Notes under the pieces: model-generated | Databases searched by the model: none | Told to the model about the DNA's origin: nothing | Seen by the model: only the letters and a program-made list of their open reading frames with translations | Assembly: GCA_016946835.1 (NCBI GenBank) | Contig: JACVTC010000153.1 | Location: forward strand, 271,001-335,000 | DNA: 64,000 bases | From: Neocallimastix lanati (nom. inval.) | Taxonomy: Eukaryota > Neocallimastigomycota > Neocallimastigomycetes > Neocallimastigales > Neocallimastigaceae | Direction: 5' to 3' | In this document: in pieces, positions 32,575-45,740 of the stretch | How positions within the stretch are numbered: the stretch's first letter is position 1 | Layout: each line of letters begins with the position of its first letter | Position numbers and translations under genes: made by a program

Positions 32575-33900
32575 TTTATTAAAAAAAAATAATAAAATAA
32601 AATAAAATAAATTAAAAATAATGAATTAATTAATATACTATATTTATTTTTAGAGTAACGATATTTTTACTAAAACATTATTAAATGATAAAGAGATAAA
32701 TGTAAATAAATTTATATATATATTTTGTTAATTAGTAAATATCATTTAGAGTTTATATATTTCAGTTATTCATTTTTTTTTTTTTTTTTTTTTTTCTAAA
32801 TAACTGAAGGAAAAAGAGAAAAATATTTCAGTTGCTTTAGGAGAAGCCGAAAAGATGATAGAAGAGAAAAATAATGAAATATCATTATTAAAGAAAGATT
32901 TATCCCAAGCTAAAACATATATTGAACAACAAAAAGTTATAAATTGTAAATCTTTTTTAAAAAAAATAAAAAAAAAAAAAAAAAAATACAACATATAATT
33001 AAAAATTATAAATATAATGATATAAATTCAATTAATAAACAAAAGTTATATAATATTTAAATTATACATAATTTAATAATTATATTATTGAAAAAAAAGA
33101 TAAACTTGAATCTGAATTTCAGGAATGTAAAGATAAACTAAGTGTACTACAGACAAAGGAAGAAAATGAAAATATTAGTAATTATTATACAAAAATTTAT
33201 AAGATATATTCAATTGATAGTGAGAAAAAAAATAAAAAATAATAAAATAAAAATAAAAATAAAAAAAAAAAAGTAATAATTAAATTACATTAACATTTAA
33301 TAATTTATAATATATATAGAAAATAATGAACAAGTAGATACAGATGTTAAGGATATCAAGATATCATTAAGAAAATCAAATTCAGAAGTATTTGAAGATA
33401 AAAAAAATAAATATAAAGATCAAATATTAGATATATCAAATAGTTCAAATTTAAAATTTAATAATCAACAAATACAACTTCAAGGGATTGAGTCTGTAAG
33501 GAATTATTAAATAAATATTTTCTTTCTTTTTTTTTTTTATTTATTTATTTATTTATTTATTCCTAAATTTATATATTAATAATATAAAAATCATTAAATT
33601 AATATTTATACATTATATATATTATGAATTATTTAAATTTTAATTATTTATAATATATATATATATAAATTAAATAATTTGAATTACCAAAAGTTAGTTG
33701 AAAGTATAAGATTGGAATATGAAGAATTTATTGAATCAACAAAACTAGAAAATGAATCCTATATAAAAATTCAAAAAGAAGAATTTGAAGCTCTACGTAC
33801 TAAATTTATGCAATATAAGCAAGAACAAAATCAAAAACAAAGGGATTCGTATTGGGAATTTCAAGTACATGTCAAAAAATTTTTTTTCTTTTTTTTTTTC

Positions 33901-33931
<31 letters not shown>

Positions 33932-34521
33932 TTTTTTCTAAAAAATATTATTAAATTGTAGATGATTTATAAACATTATTAAATATTTTGTATTTTTTTT
34001 TTTTTAAAAAAATTTTAATTTAATAATTGTACGATAAAAATTAAAAAAAAAAATATTAAATAGAGCTTATTATATGCAATGCAAACTCAATTTGAAGAAT
34101 ATAGAGCAACATCAGAATTTATGTTTAATTCGGAAATAGCAAAAATGGAAGATGAAATTGCATCACTAACATTAAGATATGAACAAGAAATTTTGTAAAT
34201 AAATTTTATTTTATAAAAATATTAATTAAAATTATAATAGTGAAAAAAAAAGTATATATATATTATTAATCATTTGAAAATAAAATATTTATATATTATA
34301 TTTTAAAAGATATATTGCACAAGCAAAAGATCAATTTTATTCTGATATGATGGTAACAAAAGATGCAAAAATTATGAATATAATCGAAGGTTCTGATTTA
34401 AAAGAAGTTATAAAGCATCATGAGTTGGTAAATTTTTAAATCATCAAAAAAAAAAAAAAAAAAAAAATTCATGCATTGACAAAAATATATATCTGTATTA
34501 ATGTTTTAATATAATTTATTG

Positions 34522-34586
<65 letters not shown>

Positions 34587-36362
34587 ATTAGGAAATTGAA
34601 AATATTCGAAGAGAACATGCTTTTGAAATTGAAAGAATTAAATCAGAACAAGAGAGTGAACAAAGTAATATAATTGCTTTATTACAACGTCAAAATTCTG
34701 CATTAGAATCTAAATGTGAAAAATTAAGTACTCATATGAAAAGTCAAGAAGATAAATTGAAAGATATGCTTTCCATTATAAATCAAAAAAATAAAATTAT
34801 TATTGATAAGGAAGATGAGAAGGACAAGATTGAATTAAATTTACAAGTAAAAAAATTATATTAATAAAAATTAATAAAAATTAATAATAAAATAAATAAA
34901 TAGAACAATAACAAAAAAATATATATATATATAATTTCTTAATTTAAATTTATATATATATTTATTTTCTTTTTTTTAATTATTAAAATTGATATATTAA
35001 AGAAACAACTAACAACTGCAATGAATAAAGTATATACATTAACTCAAGATTGCGAATATTTAAGAAATAAAATTATTCGATTATCCCTTAATGCTAAAGG
35101 TGAAGGAGGTAACTCAATCAAAAATATCTTAAAGCGAATTACAAGGGTAAATATATAAAAAATTTAAATGAAATTAATGCAAAAAATTATAATAATACTA
35201 CCAATAATAATTGATAATTATAATGATATGTATTAATATTATTTGATAATAACAATGATTACCTAATAATAATTAAGAATAATATATAATAATTAATTTC
35301 AATAATAAAATTTCAATAATTAACTTTAATAATTTAATATTTATAATTCATTATTATCAAAGGAAACGGATAAATTAAGTAATGATTTTAATAAAGTTTC
35401 GAGTAATTATACCAATATATTGAATGAATTTGAAAGCAATAATAAAAAATTAAAAGAAAAGGAAAAATTAGTTGCTTTCCTAGAAAAAGAAGTTAAAAGA
35501 AGAACTGAAGAATTTGATTCCATGGTAAATTTAAAATATTTTTTGTAATACTCTATTAATATAAATATATATTCAGGAAAAAAAATTTTTTTTTAAAAAA
35601 AATGGTTATATGAATATTAATTATAATTATAAATATCAATATAAAATTAATTATATAATTAGGCAAAAACATTTGAAGACTTTATCACTCAACGTGCAAA
35701 ACAATTAAGATTAGAAAGATCCGAAAGATTAATGAAAATGCTAGAACAACGTAAATAAATAAATAAATTTAGAGTTTTAATAATAATATATTAAAATATA
35801 TAATGTTTTTTTTTTTTTTTTCTAAATCATTATCTTTAATTTATATATAGAGAAATTATATAATGAAAATGAAAAGTAAATAAACTTCAATAATATTAAT
35901 ATGAAAATAAATATTAAATTATAAAATTACATTAATTAGTATTTAAAATACATAATAAAAATATCTTTTTTATATATATATAATTTCATAGTTCTACTAA
36001 TTATCATTTCAATCATAAGAAAGGAACTATTAAAACTATTATTCCATCATCCATGGTAAATAGATTAATTAATATTAAATTTTAAATAATTTAAATAATC
36101 AATATTATTGTAGTAAATAATTATATAAAAAAAGAAATAAAAAAATTTTTTTTTTATAAATAATATAACCTAACCATGTTAATATATATATTAATATTGA
36201 ATTTAGCAAAATATAAATAAAATCTCACTAAAACAAAGTGATAGTTCACAAGAAAAAATAGAACTTGAACGTGGTTTTGAGTAAATTTTTATAACATCGA
36301 TTCTAATGATTGAATTTAAAAGTATCAAATACTATAAAAATTTCTGATATATATATTAATTA

Positions 36363-36404
<42 letters not shown>

Positions 36405-37062
36405 ATACTTATAAAAACAATATAGATATTTAAAACGTTTTAAGGCATTATCTAGGGCATTTAAAAATGGTGAAATGAACCGGACAATAATTTCAACGAA
36501 AAATCAATCATTCTCTCAAGAAAATGGCCCATGGACAAAGGTATATTTTTATATAATTTATATATATATATATAATTAATAAATAATTCATATATATATT
36601 CATTAAAATATATATTAATATTATTGTATTATATTTTATATTTTATTTTATTATTATTATTATTTTTTACTTTTAAAAACTTATTCAAATGCAATTTATT
36701 ATAATAGACTGAATTATATAATCGTGTATTTAAACCTATCAATGTTCATGTACCCAGAATTTATAATCCAAATGAACATAATAAAAAAGAGACTATGGCT
36801 AAATTTATTGGTAATAATATAGATGAATGGTATAGAAATAATGATGAATCATATAAAGCATCCCTTTATAAACCATTGGAAAACCAAGAGGTTAAATATA
36901 ATTTTATAATAATAAATATAAAAATTCTTTATAATAATTATTAATAGAAAAACTATTTTTATATTATTTTTTTTTTATGAACTTATTGCATATATATTTA
37001 TAAAGAGTAATTCATCATTTATTAAAGTATATGAAAAAAAGGATAAAAAAAAATTAAAGTAA
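32095..37062 (+). CDS. Coiled-coil protein, 745 aa, 19 exons
   Basis: Exons: 32095-32181, 32394-32519, 32654-32701, 32810-32945, 33100-33177, 33320-33495, 33694-33864, 34064-34194, 34310-34427, 34592-34846, 35003-35146, 35363-35524, 35663-35750, 35851-35875, 35992-36055, 36207-36280, 36426-36540, 36708-36890, 37006-37062. They total 2238 nt and keep a single frame through every junction. The protein is charged and strongly heptad-patterned (LLSQLFKENNDLRAKINELN; ESIRLEYEEFIESTKLENES; KLKEKEKLVAFLEKEVKRR), with a C-terminal non-coiled part (FKRFKALSRAFKNGEMNRT, VPRIYNPNEHNKKETMAKF, IDEWYRNNDESYKASLYKPL). No signal peptide or TM segment. Family unknown. A centrosomal or flagellar role would fit a zoosporic fungus but is speculation. 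Confidence 0.85.
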
Positions 37063-37194
37063 AAATTTTTGAATGAACAAAGCATCATAATTTCAATTTA
37101 AGGATTAATAACAAAATAAAATTTTTAATGATATTATTATTTATTATTAAAAATGCATTACATCATAATTTTTTTATTTATTATTCTTTATTAG

Positions 37195-37225
<31 letters not shown>

Positions 37226-38294
37226 CCATCTTTCTTTTTTTTTTTTTTATTAAATTTTATTATAAAAAGACATTTTTATAGTATATCATGTTAGCAAAAA
37301 AAAAAAAAAAAAAAAAAAATATTTGCATTTTCACACTTTTATTATTATTAATTTATTTATATATTCTAAAAAAATTTTTTTTAAAAAAAAAAAAAAATAA
37401 TATATATAATTATACTTTTCATTTTACTTTAAATACAGTACATAATTTATTCAATGAATTAAATGATATTTAACAATTCATTCAAAATTAATTTTTATAT
37501 GTATTATCATATAAAGCATAATCATGAAAATCTTAAAAATCTTTAATTTATATATATATATATATAAAAAAAAAAAAATTAAAAATGTATAAATAATTAA
37601 TACACACTTTAATATATTCTATAATCCAATATATATAAATATTTTTTTTATTTCAATTATTTAAATAAATTACATATGAATTAACTTTTAGCATAATCTA
37701 ATATTCTAATTATATATATTTTGCGTATTTTTTATATCATTATTAGAATAGTATTGAAATAAAATAATAATGATAATGATAATGATAATAAAATACTAAT
37801 ATTAATAGTATAATAATAGGCAATTAATGAAAGATGAAAATAATAATAATAATAATAGAAATTATAAGCTTTAATAAATCTACCCTTACTATTATAAATA
37901 GTTGTAATAACAAATAATATTTTCGATTCCAACCTCTTATTCTTTGTTATAAATTTATTTATTATGTATAAACAAAACCTATTTACATAACAATTATAAT
38001 GTTATAAACTTTTTAATTCATTTATACATTAATTAATAAAATAATTGTGGCATATATAATATAAATATGTAATTGAAATGTTACATAATAAAACACAAAA
38101 TAGATTTATAAATCTATATTCTACTTTTATTAAGTATTAAAAAGAAAAAGCAAATGTAAAATAAAAAAAAATAAAGTAAAAATTTTTTATCCTTATCCAA
38201 ATAATAAATTTATATTCATTAATATATATTAAAATATAATGTAACATATTGGCAATTAAATAGTAATAAAAAATAAGAATTTGAATATTTCGTT

Positions 38295-38336
<42 letters not shown>

Positions 38337-38675
38337 ATTAATTAGTAAAGTTCTTCCGTTTTTTTTTTTTTTTTTTTGTTGAACATACATTAAATATATG
38401 TAACACGAACATATAAAGATTATTTTAATAAATATATTAATTAAAATTTAATTTATTATGTTTTTTTGTTTTTTGTGAATATATTATCCAAAACATATAA
38501 AATATATATAATATTATATACATATTTAGTATTAATATAATAAATTGTTTGGCCAATAATTATTATATTTATTAACTTTTTTTTCTTAGTTTTTTGTAAT
38601 AGTATAAATAATTTTCATCATTATTAAAGACTTATTTTTTTTTTTTTTTTAAAATTTACAAAAAAAAAAATAATA

Positions 38676-38706
<31 letters not shown>

Positions 38707-39417
38707 GAAGAAAAAAATAAAAAAAAATAAAAATAAAACGAAAATATAATAAAAAAAGTAAATAAAAAAAAAATAAAGATAAAAATAAAAATAAAAATAA
38801 AAAATAAATAAATAAAAATTCAAAAAGATAAACAATAAAAAAATATTGCAAAGGTATATAATTTAAATTTATAAAAAAGTGTTTATATATAAGTTCATTT
38901 ATATATATATATATAAATTTATAGTTATTTATATATATATGTATATTTTTTTATAGTAATATATATATATATTTAAAATAAACAAACTAGAAAACTATAT
39001 TTAAGTAAAAATTTAAAAGATATAAAATATTTATTGAAATTTAAATATAAATAAATAGTAAAAGAATATAATTTTTTTTTTTTTTTTTGGCAAATATATA
39101 AATGGTTTATTTATTCGTAATTTATGTTAAGAATAAAATGCATAGAACAAATATTTTCAAATATATTATATTATTTTAAATATATGTATTAATTGATGTG
39201 AAGTAAATAATTATTTTATGATAAAGAGTATTTCAAGGAAATTTAATAATTGTTTTACATAAATAAAAACTATTTATAATATTACAATTTATTAATTTGT
39301 ATTTTAAATTAACTTCATATTAATTTTTTTCTTTTTTTCTTTTTATTATTGTTATATATATATATATAAACTATTAATGATAAAAAAATGAATAATAAAT
39401 AGGTAAATAAATAAATT
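37063..39417. other. AT-rich intergenic DNA
   Basis: No gene is supported. Contains A tracts at 37298-37318, 38300-38335 and 38680-38698 and T tracts near 39074-39088. The listed open frames are Phe/Leu or Lys translations of these tracts. Promoter of the ABC transporter must lie at the right end. Confidence 0.55.
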
Positions 39418-42400
39418 ATGGAAAATTATTCAGTTCCTGAAAATATAAGTCAGGTTGATTTAAGTATTAATGCTTTTACAAAAGCAATTAATTATACAGG
39501 TATTATATAATATTGAAGCTTATTACATTTGAATATATTTCTTATAATTTTAATAATAATAAATATTCAAATATTTATAAAGATTTTAATAATAATGATA
39601 TATATTCATATTTAAATATTTATTAAATGTTTAAATTATATATTTATACATTTATTAAGAATATCCACCATCAAAAGCTAGTTCAAATAATAACCTTCGT
39701 TGTTATTACTTCAAAATTGGTACCGTAAATGGTCAAACTTGGACATGTCCAGCTGGGTAACTAAAATTATATAATATTTATTAAATTAATGATAATATTT
39801 ATATTTTTATATATATTTTATAATAAATTTGTTTATAGTTATTTTTGTTTAACCAAGGAAACTAAAGATAATCCAAAAGTTCGTTGTCCAAAAGGTTTTC
39901 TTTGGTATGAAATATTAAATATATAATAAAAAACTGTATAAAAAAATTATTTATATTTTTATAACAAAAAAAAAAAAAAAAGGAAAAATAATTAATTTTA
40001 AAATAATTAATATATAGTCCGGAAAATTCTCAACAACCAACTTATTGTTGTAAGGGATGGTACTGTCCAGATTCAACTCGTGCATATCCATGCCCAGAAG
40101 GGTAATAAAAATATTTTATAATGCTTATATTTTATATATATATAGTTTTAGTGTATATATATTTATATAATTATATCTTATTAAATTTTTATAGAAAATG
40201 GTGTCCAAGAGGTACAGTTAAACCACAAAGATGTTTTGGTTTAGGTATTAATAAATGTCCGGAACGTACTGCTCAAGCCCCAAAATATGGTTTATTGTGG
40301 GTATTTCTAGGTTTCTTTTTACTTGTTGGATTATTCTTCTCTTATAGAAAGAGAAAGACTAGAATTAGAAATGCCAAATTTAATAATTTACTTCAACACA
40401 TGATGGAATCAAAAGAAGATCGTCCAGAAGCTGTTGTTATTAATCGTAAAAAATATGATATTCAGTTTGAAAATTTAGGTTTAACACTTCCAAATGGTGT
40501 TGAAATTATGAGAGTAAGTTTCATATTTTAATAAAATTTGAAAAATATGTATATAATATTAATAATAATATATATTGTTAGGGTGTTACTGGTGAATTTA
40601 AATCAGGTCGTTCTTGTTGTATTATGGGACCTTCTGGTGCCGGTAAAACAACATTTGTTAATGTAAGTTTTAAAATCTTTTATTATGAATAATAATCATT
40701 ATAAATTAAATGTATATATATATTTATTTATATAGATTCATTAATAATTAAATATTAATTAAAATATACTATTATTCAAAATTAGCTTTTAACTGATAAA
40801 GTAAAGAGAACCACTGGTGAAGTTAGAATCAATGGTAAAAAAGGAAGTTTAAAGAAATATAAAAAATTAATTGGTTTTGTTCCACAAGAAGATGTTATGT
40901 TAAGGTAACTTGAATAATACACAAATACACAAAAGAAATTAATTAAAAAATTTTTTTAATAATTATATATATTAATATATTTATTTATTTATTTATTGAA
41001 ATTATAACAAATGATATAAAAATATATTTAAATTAAATAATACAGAGAATTAACTGTTAAAGATATCTTATTACACTCTGCATATATGAGATTACCAACT
41101 TCATGGAGTGCCGAACAAAAAAAAGAAAAAGTTTTTGAAGTTCTTCAGTTCCTTGAAGTAAGTTTTAATTAATTTTCAGTCCAAATAAATTTTAGTAATT
41201 TAATTAAAAATATTTAATTATTTATAGCTTGAAAATGTTATGGACAGTCCAATTGGAAATGAAGAACAAAGAGGTGTTTCTGGTGGTCAACGTAAGCGTG
41301 TTAATATTGGAATGGAAGTAAGTTTATATATATATAAATAGTATTATTATAGTAATATTAAAATTTTAATATCATCATTTTAATAACTGATATATATTTT
41401 TTTCTTTTGACTTTCATAAATTAATAGTTGGTTGCTGATCCTCATATATTATTCTTGGTAATTTAAAATAAAAACAATTTTTTTTATTGAATAATTAAAA
41501 TTTAATTTAAAATTAATTTTTATTTTTATATTAATTAAAATTATATAAATTTTAAAAAATATATATTATATTTAAATATTTTTTTTTTTTTTTTTTTTTA
41601 AATTTTTCCTACTATGAAATAATAATATAAAAAACCTCTTTATTATTTGAATTTATTAGGATGGTAAATTATTAATATTGATAATATATTCAATAATATT
41701 TTAATAAATACTTATAAAAAAAATGAAAAAGGAAAATCATTAATTATAATAAATTTTAAATATACATTATATAGAACCAACATCTGGTTTGGATTCGTCA
41801 ACAGCCTATGAAGTTTGTTCATTACTTAGTGAAATTGCAAGAAAGCAAAATATGACTATTGTTTCAGTAATTCACTCACCAAGTATTCAAGCTTTCCGTC
41901 AATTTGATGATTTACTTTTACTTGGTAAGGGTGGTAGAGTTGTTTACTTTGGTCCTGTTGATAAAGCTACTCAATACTTTGAACGTATTGGTTTCCCATG
42001 TCCACCAAATGATAAGTAAAGTTATAAATATATTATATATATAAAAAATAAATAATAGTTTGAATCTATTAAATTTATATTGAAAAATACATATAATATA
42101 AATACTTCTTATTAAATATTTTTTATTTTCTTATTTTATAAATAAATGTTAATAGTCCTGCAGATTTCTTCATGGATGTTACCTCTGGTAAAATTCCAAG
42201 TTCATTAAAGGCTGACTTTAAGCCAAGTGATTTATTCGATTATTGGAGTTTATATAATGTTAATAAAGACGATGAATCGTTTAGGATTTTTATTAGTAGT
42301 CGTACCAAATATGATCTTTTCAAGAAAACTCATCTTCCAAAATCTGCTGATGAAATTAAGGTTGATCCAGTTATAGCTTTCTTTGATATTTTCAGAGATT

Positions 42401-42973
42401 TCTTCTACTATATATTAGATATTTTAGAAGAAATATGGGAAAATATTTATGGATTCTTTAGATATATTTATGTATTTTTCCATAATACGTTTGCTCTTTG
42501 TAGTAAATCAATTGAAAAAATCGAATATGACCCAGTTCGTAGTACTCCAAATGTATTTACCGTATTTTGGTTAGATTTCAAGAGAGCTTGTCTTCAAATT
42601 TACAGAAGTTTAAAATCATTTTTCTTAGATCAAATTCTTCATTTAGGTTGTGGTATTTTTATTTCAATTGCTTCACAAGATTTCACTTATCTTCCACAAC
42701 AACCTAAAGAACTTTGTAATGTTGCTCCACTTAATCTTAGAAATGTTTGTAATGAACCATTTGATTATATTACTTTTGCAGGTATTTTTGTAGCATTAGG
42801 TGTTTTATTCTCTGGTATGTCTGTAGGTAGTGGTACATTTGGTAATGAAAAAGTTGTTTTCTGGAGAGAGTAAGTATTTATTTTAATATTAGAATTTAAT
42901 ATAAATATATATTAAATATTTATATAAAGTAATAAAATAAAACAAAAAAAAAAAAAAAAAATACAAATAAAAT

Positions 42974-43008
<35 letters not shown>

Positions 43009-43650
43009 ATAAGAAAAAAAAATTATTAAAATATAAACAAAAGAAAAATTTTAATAATAATATGTTGACAAAAATATATATATATTTTTTATTATAAATA
43101 TAAATATTTATATGTATTTAGTACTTCTGCTGGCCAACCAACTATTAGTTATTATCTTGCTAAGGTTGTAGCTGATATTCCAAGAATTATTTTTGCCGCA
43201 ATTATGTTCACAATTGCTTTCATATTATTATTCCCATATCATAGTACATTTTTAAATATCTTTTGTATTGTTTTAGCTCTCTATGGATGTGCTTTCTCAA
43301 TGGGTAAATATTATAGATATATAATTATATATATTTATTTTAATAATAAATATATTAAATTTAATTTGTTAATCTTTAAAAAAAAAATTATAAATATCTT
43401 AATAGGTTACTTCTTATCTGTTATATTTGATAAAAAGGTTGTTGCACTCGCATCAACTGGTTTCTCACTTGCCTGGTCTTTAGTTTTATCAGGTATTATT
43501 CCAAACTTAAAAGATATTGATGGTGGAGTTTTAAAACACTTTAGATTTTTATGGGAGTAAGTAGTACTATTTATTTTTTATTATATATGTAATTACAACA
43601 TTAAGTTAAATGTTTTAATAATCTTAATAATAATCAATAAATTTTCGTAT

Positions 43651-43681
<31 letters not shown>

Positions 43682-44009
43682 GCATTTCTGCACCACGTTG
43701 GGCTATAGAATTATTCTGGTTGAGAGAAGTTCAAGCAAGAGAATATGAACTTGATATCAATAATTTACCAAATACTTATAAAACAACTACTTATCCAGTC
43801 GGTTTCTTATATATTGTAAGTTTTAATAATAATTTATAAAAGAAATTAATAAATAATAAAAGATAAAATAGATAATAATTTTTTTTATATATTTATTTAT
43901 TATTATTTTTTATTTTATTATTTCACATTTATAGGTATACATAACTATTGGTTGGAATGTTCTTTCCTATATCTTCATGAAATTATTACATCGTCGTCAT
44001 CAAAAATAG
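39418..44009 (+). CDS. ABCG-family half-transporter with Cys-rich N-terminal ectodomain
   Basis: Membrane ATP-driven transporter of the white/ABCG type, closest in layout to fungal Adp1 and plant ABCG24/28. Seventeen exons: 39418-39499, 39660-39756, 39839-39904, 40018-40101, 40195-40513, 40582-40662, 40786-40904, 41046-41157, 41228-41317, 41428-41457, 41660-41663, 41775-42015, 42156-42869, 43122-43303, 43406-43556, 43683-43815, 43935-44009 (2580 nt, 859 aa). Order: a Cys-rich segment (CPAGYFCL, CPKGFLC, YCCKGWYCP, CPEGKWCPRG), one TM helix (about 141-160), then the nucleotide-binding domain with Walker A GPSGAGKT (232-239), signature VSGGQRKR (from 337), Walker B LFLDEPTSGLDSS (358-370) and H-loop VIHSPS, then the ABC2 membrane domain. 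No signal peptide is seen at the chosen ATG, so an upstream exon is possible. Substrate unknown. Confidence 0.93.
41660..41663 (+). other. 4-nt micro-exon (GATG) encoding Walker B Asp
   Basis: Between ...LVADPHILFL (ending 41457) and ...PTSGLDSS (from 41775) the family needs Asp-Glu. The only supply is GATG at 41660-41663, flanked by TTTATTAG before and GTAAAT after. It gives GAT (Asp 361) plus the G of GAA (Glu 362, the catalytic base). Skipping it would shift the frame and destroy Walker B. Confidence 0.85.
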
Positions 44010-44301
44010 ATAAAAAAAAAAAAAACTAATATTAATCTTTTAAAAAATTAATTTATTATGTTATTAGCTATTTTAAATTAAATTATTTTTATCTTTTTTG
44101 TTAAAAAAAAAAAAAAAAAGGAAAAGATGTATATATGTATTTAAAAAAAAACAATCACACCAAAAAAAAAAAATTATCTTTTCATTAAAATAATTTTAAA
44201 TTTATTAAAAAAATGTATATTATGTATATTATTTTTCTTTTTAAATTTCATATAATCTAAAAACTTTAAATATATATATATATATATATTTTTTTTTTTT
44301 A

Positions 44302-44340
<39 letters not shown>

Positions 44341-44385
44341 TTTTAAGTAAAAAATAATTAAAAGAAATAATAAAATATAAATTTT

Positions 44386-44429
<44 letters not shown>

Positions 44430-44730
44430 ATTAGAATAAAAGTAATCTATAATAAATAAAATAAAATAAATAAAATAATAAAATAAAATAAAAAGATATT
44501 TAAATTAATTATATTATATATTAATAAATAAAATAATATAAAATTAAAGAAAAGTAAAAAAAAATTTATAATTAAGAAAAATAAATAAAATAGAAAATAA
44601 TAAAGAATAAAAATAAATTAAAAATAAAATATTAAACCAAAAAGCGCAGTAATAATCATTAATCAATAATTATTAATGCTCATTTGTCACTTATTCTTTA
44701 TTTTAAAAAAAAAAAACATCTCTTGATAAT
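44010..44730. other. AT-rich intergenic DNA
   Basis: No gene is seen. Contains poly-T tracts at about 44310-44335 and 44390-44426 and poly-A at 44103-44119. The ABC transporter's 3' end must lie at its left edge. From about 44640 composition shifts towards the LINE relic. Confidence 0.55.
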
Positions 44731-44801
44731 TTTACTACGCCTCCTCCTACATTTATTTTTTATAATAAAATTAATAAAGTTATGGAAGTGTATTCTCTTT
44801 G

Positions 44802-44845
<44 letters not shown>

Positions 44846-45709
44846 ACTACGCCTCCTCCTGGTTTAATAACCAAATCATTACTGGTGATTATTTTAAAAA
44901 GATATTCTTGGTGCGATCTGCAGTTCTATTTATAAAAATTATGCTTAGAGCTAGTACTCAACAAGGATTGCTATTCCGACGGTATAAATCGGTATAAATG
45001 CAAACTAACCAGGAACGTCAACGCTGAAAATGCAGTAAGACAGGCTATCAGGGACAATGCCTCTGAAGGAGAAGACATATATGTAAAGAAACTTTTGATA
45101 AACATTTAGCTTTCAAGAATATCAGACCTTTTTCTGATTGCCTTAATGCTGATGCTTACTTGAATCAATTTTACTCAATATCATAAATTATGTAAGATTA
45201 TTAAGAAAATTAAAAGTACTATTCGTTCAAACCTTTATATAAAGCAAATATTGTTGAAGTTTGTAATTTTTTTTATTTTTAAGGATTATCAATGTGGATG
45301 GAAAGGTCTTAAAAAATTAGCTAAACTTGTATTATTCGTTCTCCCATCTCCATTCTGCTAAATCCAAAAGTGGTCAAGATTTATTTTCCCCTGAGGATCA
45401 TCTTAATTAATATGAACATTATAGAGATTTAGCGTCGATTCTAGTGGACACAGTCTTAATAGTGATTATTGAGCAAATGTTTTCCATAATAATCAACGTA
45501 ATCTTATTACATGGAAAATTAATAAATCTCTGATATTTGAAATACTGTACTATCTATGAAAAGTAATAAAGCACTTTTTTGTAATTAAGAATTGGAAGAA
45601 TGATTCCCTGATGTGGATAAATACCTTGAAATAATTTTCAATAAAATCTAGAAAGAATGGTTTCCAAATAATTGGAACTCCACTTCTATTGTATTTTTTT
45701 TATCAAATA

Positions 45710-45740
<31 letters not shown>

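Noticed and set aside
33679-33954. Stand-alone 91-aa gene MNYQKLVES...
   Set aside because: It is exon 7 of the coiled-coil gene with intron sequence at both ends (starts at TTG, ends in a poly-T-encoded Phe run).
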